Positions 48,692-56,548 of a DNA stretch of 64,000 nucleotides are shown here, in pieces. This DNA is from Sphingomonas gellani (GTDB lineage Bacteria > Pseudomonadota > Alphaproteobacteria > Sphingomonadales > Sphingomonadaceae). The position numbers and the translations under genes are program-made. The stretch covers positions 558,001 through 622,000 of the forward strand of contig NZ_FOCF01000001.1 of NCBI RefSeq assembly GCF_900110035.1. Reading direction: 5' to 3'. Below the pieces are notes generated by a model. The model searched no databases, was not told the origin of the DNA, and was given only the letters and a program-made list of their open reading frames with translations. The first letter of the stretch is position 1, and every line of letters starts with the position of its first letter.

Positions 48692-50416
48692 ATGATCCAT
48701 TCCGATATCCTGGCGACGAACCCGGTTCCTGACGAGGCGACGCTGCCGCTGCGCGACCAGTTGTCTCGCCTGATCTCCGGTCTGGACGCACGCTTCATGC
48801 AGGCGGGCACCGCGCTGGCAACGTCCGTGGAGGCGATCGAGCGCATCGCCGCCGCCCTGACCGGCATCGGTGCCGCCGCCGAGAGTGCGGACGGAGCCGA
48901 TGCGGTCGAAACCCTGGTCGGCGTGGCCCGGCGTCTGTCCGACCTGCCGCGTCAGCGGGAGGGCCGAAGCCGGGACTTCGCGGTGGTGCAATCCTCCGCG
49001 AGCGGGTTGCGTGGCGCGATCGGTGACGTTCTCGATACGCTGCGCGTGCTGCGCATCTACGGCATGAACGTGAAGATCGCGGCGTCTGGCGCCGACGAAT
49101 TCGTCGGCTTCGTCGACATCATGTTCGTGCGGATCACGGGCGGTGAGGAGAACGTCAAGACGTTCAACAAACGCCTGAGCGAACTCCGCGAGAGCATGGC
49201 CGGGACCGAGAAGATGGACCGCCTGTTGATGGCGGAATGCGCCAGGGTGGTGCCGCAAGTGCCCGACCGCCTGGTGCGAGAGGCTGACGACCTGCTCGGC
49301 CATCAACGCGCGGTGGCGGCGGTGGCGGCGACCGCCAGGAAACTGGCGCTCTCGATCCAGGGAAAGGTCGGCGCGGCGCTCGGTGCCCTGCAGGTCGGGG
49401 ACATCACGCGGCAGCGGCTGGAGCATGTGCTGGGCGGCATTCAGCTGCTCCACGCGCATCAAGCCGACTGGACGGCAGATGCGCAGGCGGGGAAGTGGGC
49501 GACCGCGCACCTGCTGCGTCTGTTCGCCACCCAGTTGATCGAGGCGGCGCAGCAGTTCGAGGATCAGGCCGGGTTGCTGATCGCCTCGCTCGATGCGATC
49601 GGCCCGGATGCTCGACAATTGCTTATGCTGCGCACGAACGGGGCCGCGGCGGAGGGGCGCACATTCCTGCGTCGCCTGGAGGAGTCGATCGCAAGCGTCG
49701 AGGCGGTGACCGCACAGCTGGGTGACGCGGATCGTCAGACCGGTGCGATCGTATCCATGATCGCCGATACGGTGGATGAGCTGACGCGCCGCCTGGCCGA
49801 AATCCGGGGCGTGCAGTTGGACGTGCAGCAGATGGCGATCAACATCGGCCTGCGTTGTCGCCGCATGGAGGCGATCGGCAAGCCCGTGACGGTGATCGCC
49901 AAGGAGATCCGCGGCCAGTCGGGTGCGCTTGATGCGACGACGGAGGCGATCGGACGCGAAATGGCGACGCTGGCGTCCGTTGCGCACTCCATCCGCACGG
50001 CTGCGGGCGAACAGGGCGTAGATGTGCAACAGGCGCTGGCCAGTTCGATTGAGTCCGTGCTGGCTAGCGCGATTAGGACGGAACAGGCCATCGATTCCGC
50101 CGGCGACGACGCCGATCGCGTCGTGGACATGCTGAACAGCACGGCCACCGAGCTCCGCGAGGAGCTTTGCCTCAGCGGAACGATGAGTGCGATGGGCGAT
50201 GCGCTGCATGCCATGATGCCACCTGCTCAGGCGGAACCGCCGGAGGGGGTACTGGCGATGTTGAACATGCTGCTGCCGCAAATCGGCAAGCTCTACACCA
50301 TGGCGAGTGAGCGCGAGGTGCATCAACGCTTCCTTCTCCCCGGCATGCAGGCGGTGCACGAGGAGCCGGCCGCCGGCAGCGAGGATGACGACCTGTTCGA
50401 CGACGGCCTGTTCTGA
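48692..50416 (+). CDS. Chemotaxis-operon coiled-coil protein with CheZ-like and MCP-like features
   Basis: A 574-residue largely helical protein, last in the che operon. Residues 237-241 read DITRQ within GALQVGDITRQRLEHVLGG, matching the DxxxQ spacing of the CheZ phosphatase active site. Residues 381-407 (MAINIGLRCRRMEAIGKPVT, then VIAKEIR) follow the pattern of an MCP signalling-tip hairpin. The C-terminus EDDDLFDDGLF resembles the acidic/hydrophobic CheZ peptide that binds CheY. No membrane segment. I cannot assign a known family; a CheY phosphatase or a cytoplasmic signalling adaptor is inferred. Start at 48692 has GGAG 8 bases upstream. Confidence 0.7.
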   Translation: MIHSDILATNPVPDEATLPLRDQLSRLISGLDARFMQAGTALATSVEAIERIAAALTGIGAAAESADGADAVETLVGVARRLSDLPRQREGRSRDFAVVQSSASGLRGAIGDVLDTLRVLRIYGMNVKIAASGADEFVGFVDIMFVRITGGEENVKTFNKRLSELRESMAGTEKMDRLLMAECARVVPQVPDRLVREADDLLGHQRAVAAVAATARKLALSIQGKVGAALGALQVGDITRQRLEHVLGGIQLLHAHQADWTADAQAGKWATAHLLRLFATQLIEAAQQFEDQAGLLIASLDAIGPDARQLLMLRTNGAAAEGRTFLRRLEESIASVEAVTAQLGDADRQTGAIVSMIADTVDELTRRLAEIRGVQLDVQQMAINIGLRCRRMEAIGKPVTVIAKEIRGQSGALDATTEAIGREMATLASVAHSIRTAAGEQGVDVQQALASSIESVLASAIRTEQAIDSAGDDADRVVDMLNSTATELREELCLSGTMSAMGDALHAMMPPAQAEPPEGVLAMLNMLLPQIGKLYTMASEREVHQRFLLPGMQAVHEEPAAGSEDDDLFDDGLF

Positions 50417-50534
50417 TCGTCAACCTGCTACGGCCAGCCGGCTGATCGCCGTTTCAGGTTTTTCGAAAAGCCCGTCTTCCTGAGGTCGCCTGTCGCAGGT
50501 CGAAGGGCAACTCGCCGGCCAACACTCCTTGTTG

Positions 50535-50556
50535 CTTTTGATAGTGACTCGCAAGA
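50535..50556 (+). promoter_or_regulatory. Possible Fur box upstream of the siderophore receptor
   Basis: On the minus strand positions 50539-50553 read TGCGAGTCACTATCA, close to the TGCGAATCATTCTCA-type core of Fur boxes. It lies about 45 bases before the receptor start. The operon content is iron uptake, which fits. The match is by eye only. Confidence 0.4.
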
Positions 50557-50597
50557 AAGGTCGTTCTAAGAGGCCCTCGAATACCGGGGAGCTTGAA

Positions 50598-52775
50598 TTG
50601 TTCAGGACTTGTTTGACGCTGGGAGCCGCCACGGCGGCCCTGTGCGCGGGTGCGGCGAATGCGCAGATCATTGATACCGGCAGCGATGCTTCCAGCCAGA
50701 CACGGGGCGGGGAGCCGGACATCGTCGTTGTCGGCAAGAGCTATGGCAACTCGGTCGGCAAGACTCTTACGCCCTTGAAGGATGTGCCCAACACCATCAC
50801 GGTCGTCGATCGCGAGCGTTTCGAGGCGCAGAATTTGTTCACGCTGGAGGACGCGCTGACCGCGACCAACGGCGTCACGGTGACCGGCATCGGCAGCGAG
50901 GATGCCTCGTTCATCTCGCGCGGCTTCACGATCAACAATTATCTGATCGACGGCGTGCCCACATTATCGTTCGGCTTCCCGGGTGTCGTGCCGGACCTGT
51001 TCTTCTATGACCGGGTAGAGGTGCTGCGCGGGCCGGCCGGGCTGTTCAGCGGGTCGGGCAATCCGGCGGGCAGCATCAACCTGGTGCGAAAGCGTCCGCT
51101 CGACACCGCGAAGATGCAGGCGTCGGCCGGTTACGGCAGCTACGACAATCTTCGGCTCGAACTGGATGCCTCGACGCCGATCGGGCAGCGGGCCGGCTTG
51201 CGCGTCGGTCTGATGGCGCAGGATCAGGATCAGTTCTTCGAGGTGGCGCATCGCAACCGGGTGGACGCCTATGCCGTCGCCGATCTGGAGATCGGGGAGC
51301 GCACCACGCTGACCGTCGGCGCGAATTACGATCGGTTCAGGCCGGCCATCCAGTCCGGCCTGCCCGGTATCATCGGCGGACTGGACGGCAGCGAGGGGCG
51401 GCTGCTGGACGTCGATCGCTCCACCTATCTGGGTGCGGACTGGAACCGCTTCAGCTCCGAAACCTATTCGGCATTCGTGGAACTGGCGCACCGGATCAGC
51501 GATCGTTGGACGCTGCGCGCCACCGGGCTGCTGGTCGATGTCGACCGGATCGACCTGTACAGCTATATCGGCAATCAGCCGGTGACACCGACAAACGGCC
51601 TGACCACGCAGATCGCGTTTCGGGGGGACAATCACCAGAAGACGCGCTCGTTCGACTTCAACGGTGTGGGCAGTTTCCCGCTGTTCGGTCGCGATCAGAC
51701 GTTGATCCTGGGCGCGGATTATCAGGCCAGCGACTATGATTCCTACTTCAACCGACTGAACGGCTTCGCCCGCATCGACGTCTACAATCCCGTGTCCCCA
51801 GCCGAGCCGGTGCTGGTGAAGGGCGGACAGGGTGCGACCAACACGCAGGTCGAGCAATATGGCCTGTACGGGCAGATGCGGCTCAGTCCGATTGAGGGCC
51901 TGACGCTGGTCGGGGGCGGGCGCCTGACCTGGTGGGACACGGACGTGACGACGTTGCTGCCCAAGCCGCTGGCCCCCGTCGGCTACACGATCGAGAACCG
52001 GCTGACCCCCTATGGCGGGATCGTGTGGGACGTCACGCCGGCGCTGAACGTCTATGCCAGCTACGCCGACAGCTTCACTCCGCAGGCTGCACCAGCCGGT
52101 CGGCGACGTCCGGACGGGGACCAGATCAAGCCGTTGATCGGCGATCAGTTCGAGGTCGGCACGAAGCTGGCGCTGATGAACGACCGGCTGCTTCTGTCGC
52201 TGGCGGGGTACCGCATCAACCAGACCAACCGCCTGTTCAATGACCCCAATCTTGCGGACATCGTGCTGCAGATCGGCAAGGTGAGGGCCGAGGGTATCGA
52301 GGCGGAGGCGAATGGCGAGATCCTGCCGGGATGGCGGATCAACGGCGGCTACACCTACACCAAGACGCGGTATCTGGAGGATGCGAACGCGCAGTTCGAG
52401 GGATTGCCGCTGGTCCCGGTCGTGCCCCGGCACATGGGCAAGCTGTTCACCAACTACACGGTTCAGGGCGGCGCGTTGGCGGGCGCGAGCATCGGCGGCG
52501 GCGCCACCGTGTTCAGCTCCACCTACGGCGGAAACCCGGCTGTGTTCAGAGCCGACGGCACGGTGGCGACACGGTCCACCATCGTCCGGCAGGGCAGCTA
52601 TGCCGTGTTCGACCTGCGCGCGGGATACCGGCTGAACGACGGATTGTCGCTGTCCGTCAACGTCAACAACCTGTTCGACAAGACTTACTACGCGCGCCTG
52701 TCGTCGACGGGACGCGGCAACTATTTCGGCAGTCCGCGCACGGTGTTCGCCACGCTTCGGTACAGCCTGTCGTGA
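50598..52775 (+). CDS. TonB-dependent siderophore receptor
   Basis: A 725-residue receptor: signal peptide (LTLGAATAALCAGAANA), TonB-box-like EPDIVVVG, plug with the siderophore pattern (SFISRGFTINNYLIDGVPT, then EVLRGPAGLFSGSGNPAGSINLVRKRP), barrel, and terminal aromatic (TLRYSLS). The start is TTG at 50598, preceded by GGGGAG; upstream in-frame codons add an unlikely basic leader. It is followed by DUF3649, PepSY and DUF3325 genes with 4-base overlaps, the usual ferric-siderophore import set. Confidence 0.92.
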   Translation: MFRTCLTLGAATAALCAGAANAQIIDTGSDASSQTRGGEPDIVVVGKSYGNSVGKTLTPLKDVPNTITVVDRERFEAQNLFTLEDALTATNGVTVTGIGSEDASFISRGFTINNYLIDGVPTLSFGFPGVVPDLFFYDRVEVLRGPAGLFSGSGNPAGSINLVRKRPLDTAKMQASAGYGSYDNLRLELDASTPIGQRAGLRVGLMAQDQDQFFEVAHRNRVDAYAVADLEIGERTTLTVGANYDRFRPAIQSGLPGIIGGLDGSEGRLLDVDRSTYLGADWNRFSSETYSAFVELAHRISDRWTLRATGLLVDVDRIDLYSYIGNQPVTPTNGLTTQIAFRGDNHQKTRSFDFNGVGSFPLFGRDQTLILGADYQASDYDSYFNRLNGFARIDVYNPVSPAEPVLVKGGQGATNTQVEQYGLYGQMRLSPIEGLTLVGGGRLTWWDTDVTTLLPKPLAPVGYTIENRLTPYGGIVWDVTPALNVYASYADSFTPQAAPAGRRRPDGDQIKPLIGDQFEVGTKLALMNDRLLLSLAGYRINQTNRLFNDPNLADIVLQIGKVRAEGIEAEANGEILPGWRINGGYTYTKTRYLEDANAQFEGLPLVPVVPRHMGKLFTNYTVQGGALAGASIGGGATVFSSTYGGNPAVFRADGTVATRSTIVRQGSYAVFDLRAGYRLNDGLSLSVNVNNLFDKTYYARLSSTGRGNYFGSPRTVFATLRYSLS

Positions 52776-53086
52776 TCGCGCGGGCGACCGGGCGCGCCGT
52801 GAAGTGGCGCAGGCGCGGAGATAATGCGCTGCGGTTCATAGCCGCGGTGCCGGCTGGCTATGCGGTCGCCAGCCTGTGGGCGGCGGCACTGGCCCGCGTG
52901 CTGCCCGGTTCGCGCGTCGGCGCTACGGTGGCCGGTGCCCTGATCGCGCTGGCGCTGTGTGCGGCCGCAGCGATGTATGCCTATGGGGCGCGTAGTGGGG
53001 CGCGGGCGCTGCTGGTCCTGTGCCTGCTTGGGGTCGTGGCGGCGGCGATCGTGTGGGCGTCGGTTTCGGCGTCGGGTCGCCTGTGA
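52772..53086 (+). CDS. DUF3649-type iron-uptake membrane protein
   Basis: A 104-residue protein with three hydrophobic helices (AAVPAGYAVASLWAAALARV, TVAGALIALALCAAAAMYA, LLVLCLLGVVAAAIVWAS). It matches the size, topology and position of DUF3649 proteins, always between a siderophore receptor and a PepSY protein. GTG start overlapping the receptor stop. Confidence 0.75.
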   Translation: MIARATGRAVKWRRRGDNALRFIAAVPAGYAVASLWAAALARVLPGSRVGATVAGALIALALCAAAAMYAYGARSGARALLVLCLLGVVAAAIVWASVSASGRL

Positions 53087-54666
53087 GCCGGCCGTTCCGC
53101 CAGTCGCAGGCGACGCTCCACACCTGGTCGGGGCTGCTGCTCGGCTGGGTGTTGTTCATCGTCTTTACGACCGGCACCATCGCCTTTTGGCGAGAGGCGC
53201 TGAACCGATGGATGCGGCCGGAGCTGCCCCGGATCGAGCAACCGATGCGCGTGCTGTCGGGCGCGCAGGCGTTCCTCCAGCGTACCGTGCCCGATGGGCA
53301 AAGCTGGTACATCACCATGCCCAGCGACAGGATGCCGGTCGCGACGCTGTTCTGGATTCCCAAGACAGATGCCGATGCACCCTCCGGTCGAGGGCGGCGC
53401 CGGCGGGGTACGGATACGCAGGCCCTGGTCGGTGCCGACGGGACGGCGGTGGTCGCGCGCGACACGCGGGGCGGCGATTTCTTCTACCGCTTCCATTTCG
53501 ATCTTCATTACATGCCCGTGCTCTGGGCGCGCTGGATCGTCGGCGTCGCCGCCATGATGATGCTGGTCGCGATCCTGACCGGCATCGTCACACACAAGAA
53601 GATCTTCCGCGACTTCTTCACGCTGCGACGCGGAAAGGGGCAGCGTTCCTGGCTGGACGGACACAATGCCACCGCCGTGCTGGCGCTGCCGTTCCACCTG
53701 ATGATCACCTATACCGGGCTGGTGACGCTGATGGCGATGCTGATGCCTTGGGGTGCGGTCGCCAACTACACTGACGAGGCCAAGATATCGAAGGCGCTGT
53801 TCCCGCATGTCGAGGTGCCGGAACGATCGAACCGGCCGGCGCCTCTGGTCGACCTGGTGCCCGTCGTGCGGGATGCGGAGCGTCGGCTGGGCGGCGCTGC
53901 CGCCTATGTGGAGGTGCGAGAGCCGGGCGACGCGTCGGCACGCATCACCGTCACACGGTCACCCGCGACACTGCTCAACACACGCGGGGCCTCGGTCGCG
54001 TATGACGGCGTCACAGGGCGCCCGATCTGGCAATCGCCACCGCCAGACGGAGCATCGGCAACCGCCGGCGTGATGATCGGTCTGCACGCGGGACGCTATG
54101 CCGATCTGGGCCTGCGCTGGATCTATTTCCTGTGCGGAGTCGCGGGCACGGTGATGGTCGCGAGCGGACTCGTGCTGTGGACCGTGAAGAGGCGCGAGCG
54201 GTTGCCCGACCCGGCGCGTCCGCATCTGGGCTTCCGGATCGTGGAGCGGTTGAACCTTGGCGTGCTGGGCGGTTTTCCGCTTGCCGTCGCCGGCTTCTTC
54301 TGGGCCAATCGCCTCCTGCCGACCGCAGACGCGGGGCGTGCGGAGCGCGAGGTGACCGTCCTGTTCGTCGTTTGGGGCGTTGCCTTTGTGGCCGGACTGA
54401 TCTTGCGCCCCCGTTGGGGATGGCAGGCGCTGCTCGGTGGGACGGGCGCGGCGCTGATCGCACTGGCGCTGTTCGACTTGGCGACCCTGCGGCCGGGCAT
54501 GTTCGCGCGGTTCTTGGGGGGGGATAGTTTGTGGGTGGGTACCGACCTGACGCTGGCCGTGTTCGGGATCGCGTTTCTGCTGATCGCCAGACGGGTGGCG
54601 CGGCACCGTCCCACGATACGGGTCAGGACGCGCCGTGCGGCGATATCGATGGACGCAATGGCATGA
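53083..54666 (+). CDS. PepSY-associated membrane protein (PiuB-like)
   Basis: A 527-residue inner-membrane protein with several helices (first about 16-35, LLLGWVLFIVFTTGTIAFW) and PepSY-type periplasmic parts. PiuB/FsrB-like members are thought to reduce or release ferric siderophores in the periplasm. The GTG start overlaps the preceding stop; next gene overlaps by 4 bases. Confidence 0.88.
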   Translation: MSRPFRQSQATLHTWSGLLLGWVLFIVFTTGTIAFWREALNRWMRPELPRIEQPMRVLSGAQAFLQRTVPDGQSWYITMPSDRMPVATLFWIPKTDADAPSGRGRRRRGTDTQALVGADGTAVVARDTRGGDFFYRFHFDLHYMPVLWARWIVGVAAMMMLVAILTGIVTHKKIFRDFFTLRRGKGQRSWLDGHNATAVLALPFHLMITYTGLVTLMAMLMPWGAVANYTDEAKISKALFPHVEVPERSNRPAPLVDLVPVVRDAERRLGGAAAYVEVREPGDASARITVTRSPATLLNTRGASVAYDGVTGRPIWQSPPPDGASATAGVMIGLHAGRYADLGLRWIYFLCGVAGTVMVASGLVLWTVKRRERLPDPARPHLGFRIVERLNLGVLGGFPLAVAGFFWANRLLPTADAGRAEREVTVLFVVWGVAFVAGLILRPRWGWQALLGGTGAALIALALFDLATLRPGMFARFLGGDSLWVGTDLTLAVFGIAFLLIARRVARHRPTIRVRTRRAAISMDAMA

Positions 54667-54947
54667 TCTGGCTTGTCCTCCCCCTCGCAGCGGTCGGCTT
54701 TCTGCTGTTCGGCCTGTCCACCGACGACCACCACCTGCGTCGGTTCGGTCGACGGTGCGCCGCTTCGTCCAGGCGAGCGATGCGGATCGGTGGCTGGGCT
54801 GCGATCGGATGCTGCTTCCCGCTCGCCATCGACCTGTTGGGGTGGATATTCGGTCCTATCGCCTGGGCAGGGCTGACGATGCTGGGGGCGGGGGTGGCGT
54901 TTGTGATGCTCAACTTCGCGCCCGCCGGCCTTCGGGTCCGGGGATAG
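54663..54947 (+). CDS. DUF3325-type small membrane protein
   Basis: A 94-residue protein with two to three hydrophobic helices (MIWLVLPLAAVGFLLFGLST and WAGLTMLGAGVAFVMLNF), a common last gene of siderophore-receptor/PepSY operons. ATG overlaps the PepSY stop. Confidence 0.75.
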   Translation: MIWLVLPLAAVGFLLFGLSTDDHHLRRFGRRCAASSRRAMRIGGWAAIGCCFPLAIDLLGWIFGPIAWAGLTMLGAGVAFVMLNFAPAGLRVRG

Positions 54948-55051
54948 TCGCGGTCGATCGGCGGACCGAACGCGACAATGCCTAGTCCGGTCGGCAATCG
55001 CCGTGCGTGCTAGACCCTCGTTGAGCAGGACACGCAGCGACAGCGTGCTGG

Positions 55052-56479
55052 TCAGGCCAGCCAACCGCCGCTGAACCCGGCGCGTTGCAGTCCGCGACGG
55101 ATATGCGGGTTCCGCTGCATCGTCTGCCAGACCAGGCCGCTGCGATGGTTCTCGATCATCGCCACGATCGGACCCTGGTCGATCCCCAGGTAGTCGCCGT
55201 CGACCCAGCCGACGCCGGGCCGGATCGCGCCATGCTTCAATGGAGCGGAGGGTGACGCCAGGGTCGGATTGAAGGAGTCTAAGAAGCCGTATTGGCCGTA
55301 GATGCCGCTGCCATAGCGCGCGTGCATGGCGGTGATGGCACGCGTCGACAGGTCGGGCTCGAACGCGATCGACGCCGCCGCGGCGGTGGGAGCGATGGTG
55401 CCGTCGTCGCGGTCGCCGGGCCCACGGGCCGAATAGCTGAAGAACTCGCGACGGCGACCGCCCACCTCCAGCGTGAAATCGCCCGGTCCGTCGCATGCGG
55501 TCAGGCCCCAGATGTCCGCACCATAGCCGGCCCAACGCCCGAGGTTGGCGATGGCATAGGCGCGCTGCGCCCGCACGGCACGGCGGCTGTTCTCGAAATA
55601 GTCGAGGCCCTTCGCTGCCATGTAGCGGTCGCGGATGCCGCGGAAGTCGATGAAGCAGTGGCTGTACTGATGGATGAACAGCGCGGGAAAGTGCAAGTAC
55701 GGATCGCCCGGCCCCTTCGTGTTCCACTGCGCGTCGAACCGGCTGGTCCATGCATCCCATGTGTCGGCCGGCAACGCGTGGGTCGGCGATCCCAGCGCCA
55801 GCACGTACAGCAGCAGCCCTTCGTTATAGATGTTCCAGTCGCTGGCGATGAAGCCGCTTTCCGGGTGCCAGCCCATCGACACGAAGGGCGGTCGCGGCGT
55901 GATCCAGGTCCAGTCGATCGCGCGGTAGAGTTGGTCCGCCAAGCTACGGATCTGCACCTCGTCCGGATGATCGGCGTCGAACCAGCTTTGCGCGAACAGG
56001 ACGCCGCCCATCAGCAATGCGGTGTCGATCGTCGACAGCTCGCATCGTGCGAACCGCCGGCCGCCAGGATTGGTGAGGAAATGGTAGAAAAAGCCGTGGA
56101 AGCCGCTGTCTGCGCTGGCGCTATCACCCTGCGGAGCGTTGGCGAAGAAGCGCAGTGTGGCCAGCGTCCGCTCGCGCGCCTGTGCCCGCGTGATCCAGCC
56201 ATTGACCACGCCGACCGGATAGGCGGTCAACGCGAACCCGACCGCGGCGATCGACGCGAAGGATGGCGTGGGCCAGCGGTCCGGCGCCAGGCCGGTCGCG
56301 GGATCGGTGGTGTCCCAGAAAAAGCGGAAACTGCGCTGATGCAGATCGGACACCAGTGCATCCGGCGCCATCGGCGTCGCTGGTGAGCCGTTAAGAGCCT
56401 TCGGATAGGTACTGCAACCCGACGCAAGGCCGGCCAGAGCGAGGGCGCCGCCGCCGATAACCTGCCTGCGATCGATCAT
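55052..56479 (-). CDS. Glucoamylase-family (GH144-like) lipoprotein
   Basis: A 475-residue lipoprotein (lipobox LASGC, Cys 22; preceded by DRRQV, Tat-like). The mature part is an alpha/alpha-barrel with conserved patterns of the PF10091/GH144 group: QRSFRFFWDTTDPATGLAPDR, STIDTALLMGGVLFAQ, GADIWGLTACDGPGDF and GYLDSFNPT-like (GQYGFLDSFNP). Members include endo-beta-1,2-glucanases. It lies next to a TonB receptor, LacI and GH3 genes, so it probably cuts an imported or surface beta-glucan. Confidence 0.82.
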   Translation of the reverse strand: MIDRRQVIGGGALALAGLASGCSTYPKALNGSPATPMAPDALVSDLHQRSFRFFWDTTDPATGLAPDRWPTPSFASIAAVGFALTAYPVGVVNGWITRAQARERTLATLRFFANAPQGDSASADSGFHGFFYHFLTNPGGRRFARCELSTIDTALLMGGVLFAQSWFDADHPDEVQIRSLADQLYRAIDWTWITPRPPFVSMGWHPESGFIASDWNIYNEGLLLYVLALGSPTHALPADTWDAWTSRFDAQWNTKGPGDPYLHFPALFIHQYSHCFIDFRGIRDRYMAAKGLDYFENSRRAVRAQRAYAIANLGRWAGYGADIWGLTACDGPGDFTLEVGGRRREFFSYSARGPGDRDDGTIAPTAAAASIAFEPDLSTRAITAMHARYGSGIYGQYGFLDSFNPTLASPSAPLKHGAIRPGVGWVDGDYLGIDQGPIVAMIENHRSGLVWQTMQRNPHIRRGLQRAGFSGGWLA

Positions 56480-56548
56480 GTTCTACCCGTACATCATGGA
56501 AAAGTGACGGGAGCGCGCCATGCGCGCGCTCCCGTCATGAGGGGGACC

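Noticed and set aside
48461..50359. Minus-strand frame of 632 codons opposite the last che gene
   Set aside because: Antisense shadow; the plus-strand protein has the MCP-like segment and the operon context.
54123..55760. Minus-strand frame of 545 codons spanning PepSY, DUF3325 and part of the glucanase
   Set aside because: Low-complexity Arg/Pro translation in the wrong frame of three supported genes.
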